This document shows positions 30,887 through 38,975 of a stretch of 44,703 nucleotides of DNA, one piece after another; within the stretch, counting starts at the first letter, position 1, and every line of letters starts with the position of its first letter. The stretch is from the NCBI GenBank assembly GCA_900315585.1, contig OMZP01000016.1:1-44703 (forward strand), given 5' to 3'. This DNA is from an uncultured Eubacteriales bacterium (lineage in GTDB: Bacteria > Bacillota > Clostridia > Christensenellales > Aristaeellaceae). The translations under genes were made by a program, and so were the position numbers. The notes below the pieces were generated by a model. The model searched no databases. It saw only the letters and a list, made by a program, of their open reading frames with translations, and had not been told where the DNA came from.

Positions 30887-32293
30887 ATGTTCTTGGACAA
30901 AGATTTCCTTTTGAATACCGACACGGCCAAAGTGCTCTTCCACGAGGCCGCGGAGAGCTGCCCCATCATCGACTACCACTGCCACATCAACCCCCGGGAG
31001 ATCTGGGAGGACCGCCGCTATGACAACATCACCCAGGTCTGGCTGGGCGGCGATCACTACAAGTGGCGCCTGATGCGCTCGGCGGGCGTACCTGAGAAGT
31101 ACATCACCGGCAAGGAGACCAGCGACCACGACAAGTTCATCCAGTGGGCCGAGGTGCTGGGCAAGGGCATCGGCAACCCCCTGTACCACTGGAGCCACCT
31201 GGAGCTTCGCCGCTTCTTCGGCTACGAGGGCATCCTCAACAAGAACACCGCCGAGGAGGTCTGGGAGCTGGCCAACGAAAAGCTTCGCAGCGAGGGCTAC
31301 AGCGTGCGCGGGCTGATCGCCATGTCCAACGTGGAGACCATCTGCACCACCGACGACCCGGTGGACAGCCTGGAGTGGCACGAAAAGCTGGCCGCCGACC
31401 CCACCTTCAAGACCGCGGTGCTGCCCGCCTGGCGTCCCGACAAGGCCATGAACCTGGAGAAGGCCACCTGGCTGGACTACATCCACGAGGTGGAGAAGGT
31501 CTCCGGCATGAAAATCGACAGCTTCGCCGCCCTGAAGGAAGCCCTGAAGAAGCGCATGGCCTTCTTCCACGAGCACAACTGCCGCCTGAGCGACCACGGC
31601 CTGAACTACGTGATGTACGCCCCCGCCACCGAGGAAGAGGTTGAGCGCATCTTCGCGGACCGCGTGGCCGGCAAGATGCCCACGCTGCACGAGGAAGATC
31701 AGTTCAAGCACGCCTTCATGATGTTCCTGGCGGGCGAATACAAGAAGCTCGGCTGGGTCATGCAGCTGCACTACGGCTGCCGCCGGGACAACAACGGCCC
31801 CATGTTCCGCAAGATGGGCCCGGACACCGGCTTCGACTGCGTGGACAACGGCGCGTCCTCCACCGACACCGCCGCCTTCCTGGGCGCGCTGGCCGAGGCG
31901 GACATCCTGCCCAAGACCATCCTCTACAGCCTGAACACCAACGACAACGCCGCCATCGACACCATCCTGGGCTGCTTCCAGCGGGATGAGGCCGTGGGCT
32001 ACATCCAGCACGGCTCCGCCTGGTGGTTCAACGACCACTTTGACGGCATGACCGAGCAGATCAAGAGCCTTGGCGCGCTGGGCTACCTGGCCGGCTTCGT
32101 GGGCATGCTCACCGACAGCCGCAGCTTCCTGAGCTATCCCCGCCACGAGTACTTCCGCCGCATCCTTTGCCGCGTGTTCGGCGAGTGGGTGGAGCAGGGC
32201 ATGTATCCCGACGATATGGACACCTTGAAGGAGATCGTTCGCGCCATCAGCCACGACAACGCCAAGGCGTACTTCGGCTTCGCGGAGAAGTGA
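30887..32293 (+). CDS. uxaC: glucuronate (uronate) isomerase
   Basis: A 468-residue metal-dependent amidohydrolase-fold isomerase. It turns D-glucuronate into D-fructuronate and D-galacturonate into D-tagaturonate, so it is the entry step for both branches. IIDYHCHINPREIWEDR holds metal ligands His31 and His33. GWVMQLHYGCRRDNNGPMF and KTILYSLNTNDNAAI are characteristic internal motifs, and WWFNDHFDGMTEQ is near the C-terminus. The length is normal. Confidence 0.96.
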   Translation: MFLDKDFLLNTDTAKVLFHEAAESCPIIDYHCHINPREIWEDRRYDNITQVWLGGDHYKWRLMRSAGVPEKYITGKETSDHDKFIQWAEVLGKGIGNPLYHWSHLELRRFFGYEGILNKNTAEEVWELANEKLRSEGYSVRGLIAMSNVETICTTDDPVDSLEWHEKLAADPTFKTAVLPAWRPDKAMNLEKATWLDYIHEVEKVSGMKIDSFAALKEALKKRMAFFHEHNCRLSDHGLNYVMYAPATEEEVERIFADRVAGKMPTLHEEDQFKHAFMMFLAGEYKKLGWVMQLHYGCRRDNNGPMFRKMGPDTGFDCVDNGASSTDTAAFLGALAEADILPKTILYSLNTNDNAAIDTILGCFQRDEAVGYIQHGSAWWFNDHFDGMTEQIKSLGALGYLAGFVGMLTDSRSFLSYPRHEYFRRILCRVFGEWVEQGMYPDDMDTLKEIVRAISHDNAKAYFGFAEK

Positions 32294-32300
32294 CAAACTC

Positions 32301-32453
32301 AGCCTTCCCCTATGGGGAAGGTGTCGCAGCCGAAGGCTGTGACGGATGAGGTCGATGCTGTACAAGCCATCTGCAGCGCAGATTCGACCTCATCCGACCT
32401 CGCCGACGGCACCGATGGTGCCCGCTCGGCCACCTTCCCCAGAGGGGAAGGCT
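32301..32453. repeat. intergenic repeat family B, copy 3
   Basis: AGCCTTCCCCTATGGGGAAGG on the left and CACCTTCCCCAGAGGGGAAGG on the right, with GATGAGGTCGATGCT / GCAGATTCGACCTCATC pairing in the core. It lies between uxaC and eda. Confidence 0.8.
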
Positions 32454-32475
32454 AAAATCAAAGGAGGTAATTGCT

Positions 32476-33111
32476 ATGTTGAATATCGAACAGGTTGCCG
32501 CCTGCGGCGTCGTGCCGGTGGTGGTATTGGAAGACGCGGAACAGGCCGTGCCCACCGCGAAGGCGCTGCTGGCGGGCGGCATCAACGCCATGGAGATCAC
32601 CTTCCGCACCGCCGCGGCCAAGGACTCCATCGCCAAGGTGGCAAAGGAAGTGCCGGAGATGATCGTGGGCGCGGGCACCGTCATCAACGTGGACCAGCTG
32701 CATGACGCCCTCGACGCGGGCGCGAAGTTCATCGTCTCTCCCGGCACCAGCGAAGAGGTGATCGCCGAGGCCGTGAAGCTGAACGTGCCCGTCGCCCCCG
32801 GCGTGGTGACCCCCAGCGAGATCATGATCGGCCTGAAATACGGCCTGAAGGTGTTCAAGTTCTTCCCGGCGGAGAGCTACGGCGGACTCAAGACCATCAA
32901 GGCGCTGTGCGGCCCGTTCCCGCAGATCCGCTTCATCCCCACCGGCGGCATCAACCAGAACAACGCCGAGGAATACTTCAAGAACCCGAAGATCGTGGCC
33001 GTGGGCGGCAGCTGGATGGTGACCAAGGACATGGTCGTCGCCGGGGACTTCGCGGGCATCACCGAAAAGTCCGCCGCCGCCACCGCGCTGTTCAAGCAGA
33101 TCCGCGGCTGA
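32476..33111 (+). CDS. eda: 2-dehydro-3-deoxy-phosphogluconate (KDPG) aldolase
   Basis: A 211-residue class I aldolase cleaving KDPG to pyruvate and glyceraldehyde-3-phosphate, the last step of uronate breakdown. The Schiff-base Lys128 is in KVFKFFPAES and the general base Glu40 in AMEITFRT. PTGGINQNNAEEYF is the phosphate-binding loop. The length is that of the standard trimeric enzyme. AAAGGAGG precedes the ATG. Confidence 0.95.
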   Translation: MLNIEQVAACGVVPVVVLEDAEQAVPTAKALLAGGINAMEITFRTAAAKDSIAKVAKEVPEMIVGAGTVINVDQLHDALDAGAKFIVSPGTSEEVIAEAVKLNVPVAPGVVTPSEIMIGLKYGLKVFKFFPAESYGGLKTIKALCGPFPQIRFIPTGGINQNNAEEYFKNPKIVAVGGSWMVTKDMVVAGDFAGITEKSAAATALFKQIRG

Positions 33112-33132
33112 TCGACGAAGGGAGGATACACC

Positions 33133-34620
33133 ATGGCACAGCTGAATTATGAAGTGCTGAAAAAGTCCGGCTACGTCGGCTTCGTGCAGGAGCAGGGCGT
33201 GGAGAAGGTCATGCAGTTCGGCGAGGGCAACTTCCTGCGCGCCTTCGTGGACGACTTCTTTGACATCGCCAACGAAAAGGTGAACTGGGGCGGCAAGGTG
33301 GTGCTGGTGCAGCCCATCGGCGGCGGCCTCAGCGAGATCATCAACCAGCAGGAGGGCCTGTACACCCTGTACCTGCGGGGCAGCCAGAACGGCCGGAAGG
33401 TGGACGAGAAGCGGGTCATCTCCACGGTCAGCCGCTGCCTGAACCCCTACGGCGAGTGGGACAAGGTGCTGGAGTTTGCCAAGAGCGACGATCTGGAGAT
33501 CATCGTCTCCAACACCACCGAGGCCGGCATCGTCCACGACAACGAGAGCGGCTTCGACCAGGTGCCGCCCCACAGCTTCCCCGCGAAGCTGACCCGCGTG
33601 CTCTACGAACGCTTCACCGCCGGGAAAAAGGGCATCGTAATGCTCTCCTGCGAGCTGATCGACAACAACGGCAAGGAGCTCCTCAAGTGCGTCAACCAGT
33701 ACATCGACGACTGGAAGCTGCCCGAGGACTTCCGCAAGTGGGTCAACGAGGAGAACATCTTCTGCTCCACGCTGGTGGACCGCATCGTGCCCGGCCGCAT
33801 CCGCGACCCCAAGGAGGTCGAGGCGCTGAACGCGCAGAACGGCTATGAGGACGCGCTGATCGACGTGGGCGAGATCTTCGGCGTCTGGGTCATCGAGGGT
33901 CCGGAGGGCCTCGAAGACCGACTGCCCTTCAAGGCCGCGGGCTGCCCGGTGATGGTGGTGCCGGACGTGACGCCCTACAAGAAGCGCAAGGTGCGCATCC
34001 TGAACGGCGCGCACACCGGCTTCGTGCTGGGCGCGTACCTGGCGGGCTACGACATCGTGCGCGACTGCATGCACGACGACGTGATCCTGGGCTACATGAA
34101 CAAGATGCTGTATGAGGAAGTCATCCCCACGCTGCCCCTGGACAAGGAGGACTGCAAGCAGTTCGCCGCGGCAGTGCAGGATCGATTCAACAACCCCTTC
34201 GTGAACCACGAGCTGATGAGCATTTCCCTGAACTCCACCAGCAAGTGGCGCGCCCGCAACATGCCCACCTTCCTGGACTATGTGGCCCAGTACAGCAAGC
34301 TCCCCGCCTGCCTGACCACCTCCTTTGCGGCCTACGTGGCCTTCTACTCCAACGACATCCAGGCGCTCACCGACGCGGGCTTGGTGTGTAAGCGCCCCAA
34401 GGGCAACGAGTACACCGTCAACGACGACCGCTGGGTGCTGGAGTTCTACGCGGCCCACAAGGACGACACCCCCGAGGCGCTGGTCCACGCCGTGATGACC
34501 AACACCGACATGTGGGGCCAGGACCTGACCCAGGTGCCCGGCTTCGAGGCGGAGGTCGTGCGCATCCTGAAGGTCATCCGCGAGGATGGCGCGAAGGCGG
34601 CCTATCAGGCGACGCTGTAA
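33133..34620 (+). CDS. uxaB: tagaturonate reductase (altronate oxidoreductase)
   Basis: A 495-residue polyol-type dehydrogenase. MQFGEGNFLRAFVDDFF (~27-43) is the nucleotide-binding start. The catalytic motif is KVRILNGAHTGF (Lys286), typical of UxaB, and SNTTEAGI is a further family mark. It reduces D-tagaturonate to D-altronate with NADH on the galacturonate branch, feeding UxaA directly downstream. GGGAGG stands before the ATG, 21 nt after eda. Confidence 0.92.
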   Translation: MAQLNYEVLKKSGYVGFVQEQGVEKVMQFGEGNFLRAFVDDFFDIANEKVNWGGKVVLVQPIGGGLSEIINQQEGLYTLYLRGSQNGRKVDEKRVISTVSRCLNPYGEWDKVLEFAKSDDLEIIVSNTTEAGIVHDNESGFDQVPPHSFPAKLTRVLYERFTAGKKGIVMLSCELIDNNGKELLKCVNQYIDDWKLPEDFRKWVNEENIFCSTLVDRIVPGRIRDPKEVEALNAQNGYEDALIDVGEIFGVWVIEGPEGLEDRLPFKAAGCPVMVVPDVTPYKKRKVRILNGAHTGFVLGAYLAGYDIVRDCMHDDVILGYMNKMLYEEVIPTLPLDKEDCKQFAAAVQDRFNNPFVNHELMSISLNSTSKWRARNMPTFLDYVAQYSKLPACLTTSFAAYVAFYSNDIQALTDAGLVCKRPKGNEYTVNDDRWVLEFYAAHKDDTPEALVHAVMTNTDMWGQDLTQVPGFEAEVVRILKVIREDGAKAAYQATL

Positions 34621-34627
34621 AGTTGTC

Positions 34628-34718
34628 AGTGTGGAGTGTGGAGAGCGGAGTGTGGAGTTTGGATTGCCAGTCGGCAGTCGCCATTCACTCCACACTCCAC
34701 ATTCCACACTCCCCACTC
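34628..34718. repeat. intergenic repeat family E, copy 1
   Basis: AGTGTGGAGTGTGGAGAGCGG at the left faces CACTCCACACTCCACATTCC at the right, both built from a degenerate GTGTGGA heptamer, around a GCCAGTCGGCAGTCGC core. It lies between uxaB and uxaA. Confidence 0.75.
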
Positions 34719-34737
34719 TTTGTTCGGAGGAACCAAG

Positions 34738-36222
34738 ATGAATAAACTTGTTCAGATCACCCCCAGGGACATGGTGGCCGTGGCGCTGTGCCCGCTGAAG
34801 GCGGGCGAGGCCGTGAGCTACGGCGCGGGCGAGATCGCGCCACTTTCCGACATCCCCATGGGCCACAAGGTGGCGCTCCGGGACATCGGGCAGGGCGAGC
34901 CGGTCATCAAGTACGGCTTCCCCATTGGCTCCGCCACCGAGCCCATCCCCGCCGGGAGCCACGTGCACACCCACAACCTGCACACGCTGCTCTCCGGCGC
35001 GCTGGAATACGAGTATCGCCCGACCCATCCCGTCCAGGAGAAGCGCGAGCCCGCCACCTTCATGGGCTATCCCCGGAAGCTCGGCCGCCCCGGCATCCGC
35101 AACGAGTTGTGGATCATCCCCACCGTGGGCTGCGTGAACGACAACGCCCAGGCGCTGGCGAAGCTGGCCCAGAAGTTCGTGGGCGGCAGCGTGGAGGGCG
35201 TCTACGCCTTCCCCCACCCCTACGGCTGCTCCCAGATGGGCGGCGACCAGGAGAACACCCGCCAGGCCCTGGCGAACCTGGCCACCCACCCCAACGCCGG
35301 CGGCGTGCTGCTGCTGGGCCTGGGCTGTGAGAACAGCGGCGTAAACGAGATCATCCCCCGGATGGGCGATTACGACCCGGAACGCTTCCGCTTTTTGGTG
35401 TGCCAGGACGTGGAGGACGAATTCGAGGCGGGCTTGAAGCTGATCGAGGAGCTGGCCCGGCGGATGCAAAAGGATACGCGCGTCCCCTGCCCCGCCAGCG
35501 AGCTGGTGGTGGGCCTGAAGTGCGGCGGCAGCGACGGCCTGTCCGGCATCACCGCCAACCCCACCATCGGCGTGTTCTCGGACCTGCTCACCAGCATGGG
35601 CGGCAGCACCATCCTCACCGAGGTGCCGGAGATGTTCGGCGCGGAGACCATCCTGATGGGCCGCTGCGCGGACGAGGCGCTGTTCGACAAGACGGTGCAC
35701 CTGATCAACGACTTCAAGGGCTACTTTGAGAGCTACCACATGCCGGTGTACGAGAACCCCTCCCCCGGCAACAAGGCGGGCGGCATCACCACGCTGGAGG
35801 ACAAAGCCCTGGGCTGCACCCAGAAGAGCGGTTCCTCGGCGGTGCGGGGCGTGTTGAAGTACGCCGAGAAAGTGGAGGACCCGGGTCTCAACCTGCTCTC
35901 CGCCCCCGGCAACGACCTGGTGGCCTCCACGGCCCTCTCCCTGTCCGGCGCCCAGCTGGTGCTGTTCTCCACGGGTCGCGGCACGCCCTTCGGCTGCCCG
36001 GTGCCCACGGTGAAGATCGCCAGCAACAGCCCCCTGGCCCAGAAGAAACACAACTGGATCGACTTCGACGCCGGCCGCCTGCTCTCCGGGAAGACCCTGG
36101 ACGAGTTGGGGCAGGAGCTGATGGCACTGGTGCTTGCCATCGCCAGCGGCGAGACCCGGACCCGCAACGAGATCAACGGCTTCCACGACCTGGCCATCTT
36201 CAAGCAGGGCGTGACGTTGTAA
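34738..36222 (+). CDS. uxaA: altronate dehydratase
   Basis: A 494-residue enzyme converting D-altronate to 2-keto-3-deoxygluconate. The N-terminal ~90 residues are the SAF-type domain (GSHVHTHNLHTLLSG), followed by the large catalytic domain with GYPRKLGRPGIRNELWIIPTV (~107), HPYGCSQMGGDQ (~160) and CGGSDGLSGITANPT (~262). The C-terminal GRGTPFGCPVPTVKIASN completes the usual UxaA pattern. Both parts are in one chain, as in E. coli. It closes the ten-gene transport and catabolism run. CGGAGG is 7 nt before the ATG. Confidence 0.95.
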   Translation: MNKLVQITPRDMVAVALCPLKAGEAVSYGAGEIAPLSDIPMGHKVALRDIGQGEPVIKYGFPIGSATEPIPAGSHVHTHNLHTLLSGALEYEYRPTHPVQEKREPATFMGYPRKLGRPGIRNELWIIPTVGCVNDNAQALAKLAQKFVGGSVEGVYAFPHPYGCSQMGGDQENTRQALANLATHPNAGGVLLLGLGCENSGVNEIIPRMGDYDPERFRFLVCQDVEDEFEAGLKLIEELARRMQKDTRVPCPASELVVGLKCGGSDGLSGITANPTIGVFSDLLTSMGGSTILTEVPEMFGAETILMGRCADEALFDKTVHLINDFKGYFESYHMPVYENPSPGNKAGGITTLEDKALGCTQKSGSSAVRGVLKYAEKVEDPGLNLLSAPGNDLVASTALSLSGAQLVLFSTGRGTPFGCPVPTVKIASNSPLAQKKHNWIDFDAGRLLSGKTLDELGQELMALVLAIASGETRTRNEINGFHDLAIFKQGVTL

Positions 36223-36245
36223 GTTGCCTCAGAATGTGATATAAT
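36217..36245 (+). promoter_or_regulatory. promoter of cysE overlapping the uxaA stop
   Basis: TTGTAA (36217-36222, which includes the TAA stop of uxaA), 17-bp spacer, TATAAT (36240-36245) with TG one base upstream of it. Transcription would begin near 36252, inside the following hairpin. Confidence 0.7.
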
Positions 36246-36286
36246 GGATGCCAGAGCCCCAAAACGGCTCTGGCATCCGTATTTTT
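36246..36286 (+). terminator. Rho-independent terminator of the uronate operon
   Basis: GGATGCCAGAGCC (36246-36258) pairs perfectly with GGCTCTGGCATCC (36266-36278), loop of 7, followed by GTATTTTT. A transcript started at the cysE promoter would lack the first part of the stem and so should escape this terminator. Confidence 0.8.
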
Positions 36287-36298
36287 GGAGGGTTGACG

Positions 36299-37258
36299 AT
36301 GAGCGACAACAACGGGCGCTTCGAGGCGCGCTTGCAGCAGCTGGCGGAAAAGATCCTGGCGGACTACGAGGGCGGCCGGGTCATCGACCGGCTGGAGATG
36401 TTCACCCAGCCGGACCGGCAGGTCATCACCGATCTGATCGACAAGCTGCTGCGGCTGGTGTATCCTGGCTATTACCGGGACTACATCTATCGCATCTACA
36501 ACCCGAGGAACAACCTCTCGGCGCTGATCGACGACGTGGCCTTCCACCTGAACCGGCAGATCGGCATCGCCCTGCGGGGCAACGGCCACTGCCCGGAGGA
36601 ACACATCAGCCGCACCGCCGAGGATCTCACCGCCGCGTTCCTGGAGCAGCTTCCCGAGATCCGCGGCTATGTGGAGACGGACCTGCAGGCGGCCTACAAC
36701 GGCGACCCCGCCGCCTCCAGCCGGGCCGAGATCATCATCGCCTATCCGGGCCTCTACGCCATTACGGTGAACCGGCTGGCCCACGCGCTGTTCAAGCTGA
36801 ACGTGCCTCTGATCCCCCGGATCATGACGGAGATCGCCCACAGCAAGACCGGCATCGACATCCATCCCGGCGCTCAGATCGGCCACTACTTCTTCATCGA
36901 CCACGGCACCGGCATCGTGGTGGGCGAGACCACGGTGATCGGCGACAACGTGAAGCTCTACCAGGGCGTCACCCTGGGCGCGCTCTCCACCCGCGGTGGC
37001 CAGAAGCTGCACGGCGTGCGCCGCCACCCCACCATCGAGGACAACTGCACCATCTACGCCGGGGCCTCCATCCTGGGCGGCGACACGGTGATCGGCCACG
37101 ACTCGGTGATCGGCTCCAACGCCTTCATCACCCACCCCATCCCGCCGAACACCCGCGTCAGCATTCGCAACCAGGAGCTGGTGTACAAAAACGGCCAGGG
37201 CTATGTGCTCCAGGCCGATGTGCCCGGCGACGCGGACAACTGGTGCTATGAGATATGA
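36299..37258 (+). CDS. cysE: serine O-acetyltransferase (long, CysE/EpsC-like)
   Basis: A 319-residue acetyltransferase making O-acetylserine for cysteine synthesis. The helical N-terminal part (~1-175) precedes a left-handed beta-helix of hexapeptide repeats (~180-285): GIDIHPGAQIGHYFFIDHGTG with catalytic Asp/His, then GETTVIGDNVKLYQGVTLGA. The extra-long N-terminal region resembles the SAT type found in Bacteroides and many Clostridia. The start at 36299 follows GGAGG; an in-frame ATG at 36248 lies in the terminator stem and is rejected. Its own promoter separates it from uronate use; the cysteine link fits the thiol-based defence operon next door. Confidence 0.9.
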   Translation: MSDNNGRFEARLQQLAEKILADYEGGRVIDRLEMFTQPDRQVITDLIDKLLRLVYPGYYRDYIYRIYNPRNNLSALIDDVAFHLNRQIGIALRGNGHCPEEHISRTAEDLTAAFLEQLPEIRGYVETDLQAAYNGDPAASSRAEIIIAYPGLYAITVNRLAHALFKLNVPLIPRIMTEIAHSKTGIDIHPGAQIGHYFFIDHGTGIVVGETTVIGDNVKLYQGVTLGALSTRGGQKLHGVRRHPTIEDNCTIYAGASILGGDTVIGHDSVIGSNAFITHPIPPNTRVSIRNQELVYKNGQGYVLQADVPGDADNWCYEI

Positions 37259-37263
37259 TTGAC

Positions 37264-37298
37264 GAACGGAGCCACCGGCTTTGCCGGTGGCTCCGTTC
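37264..37298. terminator. bidirectional hairpin between convergent cysE and trxB
   Basis: GAACGGAGCCACCGGC (37264-37279) pairs perfectly with GCCGGTGGCTCCGTTC (37283-37298) around TTT, a 16-bp stem. It begins 6 nt after cysE and ends 3 nt before the trxB stop codon; no T-run on either side. Confidence 0.75.
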
Positions 37299-37300
37299 AC

Positions 37301-38212
37301 TTATGCCATCGCGTTGATGTACTTCACGGCCTCGGTCGCCGCCATCGCGCCGTCGGCGGTGGCAGTCACCAGCTGGCGCAGCATCTTAGCGCGGTTGTCG
37401 CCCGCCACGAACACGCCGGGCGTGCGGGTGTGGCAGTCCTCCCCCGCGGCCACGTAGCCGGCCTCGTCCAGGTCCACCAGGCCCGCGAAGTTCTCGTTCT
37501 CCGGCACGCGGCCCACGGCGATGAACAGGCCGTTCACCTCCAGGGTGCGCACGCTGCCGTCCAGCTTGTTCGTCACCTCGATGCCGGTCAGGCGCTTCTC
37601 GCTGAGGAGTCTGGTGACGTTGGCGTTGTAGATGATCTCCACGTTCTCCCGCTCAGAGAGCCGCGCGGCGTTGGTCTCCTCGCCCCGGAAGCTGTCGCGC
37701 CGGTGGATGAGGTACACCTTCTGGGCCAAATCGGACAGGTACAGCGCGTCCTCCAGGGCGGTGTTGCCGCCGCCCACCACGGCCACGACCTTCTTGCGAT
37801 AGAAGTTGCCGTCGCAGGTGGCACAGTAGGAAACGCCCCGGCCCGTCAGCTTCTGCTCGTCCTCCAGGCCCAGCTTGCGATTCTCCGAGCCGGTGGCCAG
37901 GATGACGGCCTTCGCCTGATACTCGTTCTTCTGGGTGACGACGGTCTTCACCGCGCCCTCATCCCGAAGGCCCACGACCTTCTCAAACTTGAACTCCGCG
38001 CCCAGGCCCTTGGCCTGCTCGTAGACCTTCGTGGAGAAGTCGAAGCCGGAGATATGGGCCTCCACCGGATAGTTCTCGATGTCGGGGGTGTTGATGATCT
38101 GGCCGCCGTAGCTCAGCGCCTCCAGCACCAGCACGGTTCTCGCGGCCCGGCGGGCGTAGATGGCGGCGGTCATGCCGGCGGGACCGGCCCCGACGATGAT
38201 GATATCGTACAT
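37301..38212 (-). CDS. trxB: thioredoxin-disulfide reductase
   Basis: A 303-residue FAD enzyme reducing thioredoxin. IIIVGAGPAGMTAAIYA (residues 4-20) binds FAD, Cys130-Ala-Thr-Cys133 (SYCATCDGNF) is the redox centre, VVGGGNTALEDALYL the second nucleotide site with HRRDSFRGE contacting NADPH phosphate, and TPGVFVAGDNR the C-terminal FAD motif. The ATG at 38212 is one base from the trxA stop, with GGAGGG within trxA. Last gene of the peroxide-defence operon. Confidence 0.95.
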   Translation of the reverse strand: MYDIIIVGAGPAGMTAAIYARRAARTVLVLEALSYGGQIINTPDIENYPVEAHISGFDFSTKVYEQAKGLGAEFKFEKVVGLRDEGAVKTVVTQKNEYQAKAVILATGSENRKLGLEDEQKLTGRGVSYCATCDGNFYRKKVVAVVGGGNTALEDALYLSDLAQKVYLIHRRDSFRGEETNAARLSERENVEIIYNANVTRLLSEKRLTGIEVTNKLDGSVRTLEVNGLFIAVGRVPENENFAGLVDLDEAGYVAAGEDCHTRTPGVFVAGDNRAKMLRQLVTATADGAMAATEAVKYINAMA

Positions 38213-38213
38213 C

Positions 38214-38525
38214 TCAGCCCTCCACCAGGTCCGCGATGGCATCCTTGGGGATCAGGCCCACGCTGCGGTTGACCTCCTCGCCGCCCTTGAACACCACCAG
38301 GCAGGGAATGGAGGAAACCTCGTATTCCTCCGCCAGCTCGTCCTCCTCGTCGATGTCGATGGACACGATCTTGTAGCCGGGGTTGCCCGCGGCCAGCTCC
38401 TCCAGCATGGGCTTCATAGCCCGGCATGGGCCGCACCAGCCCGCGTTGAAGTCCGCCAGCACCGGCACGTCGCTCTTCAAAACCTCGGCCTCGAAATTAC
38501 CTTTGTTGATCTCCATGATGGACAT
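38214..38525 (-). CDS. trxA: thioredoxin
   Basis: A 103-residue thioredoxin fold with active site Trp30-Cys31-Gly-Pro-Cys34 and the cis-Pro in SSIPCLVVF. An extra Cys precedes the family's cis-Pro region. It begins 3 nt after ohrR with AAAGGAG inside the end of ohrR. It likely delivers electrons from TrxB to the peroxidase encoded first in this operon. Confidence 0.95.
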   Translation of the reverse strand: MSIMEINKGNFEAEVLKSDVPVLADFNAGWCGPCRAMKPMLEELAAGNPGYKIVSIDIDEEDELAEEYEVSSIPCLVVFKGGEEVNRSVGLIPKDAIADLVEG

Positions 38526-38528
38526 ATT

Positions 38529-38972
38529 TCACAGCTCCTTTTCGATGTTGTTCAGTACTTTTCCAATGAGTGTGCCCAGCTGCACGGCCTCGTCCGCCGT
38601 CAGGCCCACGCAGCCGCCGATCTTCGCCGGGATGGACAGGGCCTCGTCCTGAAGCCGCCGCCCATCCTCCGTCAGCGTGATCGCCAGGCTGCGCTCGTCC
38701 TGCGGGTCCCGGGCGCGGCTCAGAAAGCCCTTCTGCTCCAGCTTTTTCAGCACCGGCGTCAGCGTGCTGGGGTCCAGCAGCAGCGCGCGGCTCACGTCCT
38801 TCAGGCTGGCGCTGCCCATCTCCCAGAAATACATCATCACCACATACTGGGTATAGGTGAGGTTGATGGCCTCCAGCATCGGCTGGTAGCGCCGGGTCAG
38901 TTCCCTGGAGCAGACGTACAGCGGGAAGCACAGCTGGTTCCTGAGCCGCAGCGCCTCGTATCTGCCGTCCAT
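38529..38972 (-). CDS. ohrR: MarR family peroxide sensor, OhrR type
   Basis: A 147-residue winged-helix repressor. The N-terminus reads LRNQLCFPLYVCSRELTRRY: Cys15 and Tyr19, Tyr29 and Tyr40 fall at exactly the positions of the reactive Cys15 and its tyrosine network in B. subtilis OhrR, which senses organic hydroperoxides. DNA-binding helices are in SLKDVSRALLLDPSTLTPVLKKLEQ (~56-80) and the wing in RDPQDERSLAITLT. A second Cys21 may allow an intramolecular disulfide. It is expressed 3 nt after gpx and probably autoregulates the operon. Confidence 0.88.
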   Translation of the reverse strand: MDGRYEALRLRNQLCFPLYVCSRELTRRYQPMLEAINLTYTQYVVMMYFWEMGSASLKDVSRALLLDPSTLTPVLKKLEQKGFLSRARDPQDERSLAITLTEDGRRLQDEALSIPAKIGGCVGLTADEAVQLGTLIGKVLNNIEKEL

Positions 38973-38975
38973 CTT

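Noticed and set aside
32458..36186. 1242-codon open frame on the minus strand opposite eda, uxaB and uxaA
   Set aside because: A shadow of three clear enzymes in high-GC DNA; its composition is that of reversed codons and it spans intergenic repeats.
36248..36298. Longer start for cysE at the in-frame ATG at 36248
   Set aside because: It lies in the terminator stem and before the predicted transcription start; GGAGG precedes the ATG at 36299.
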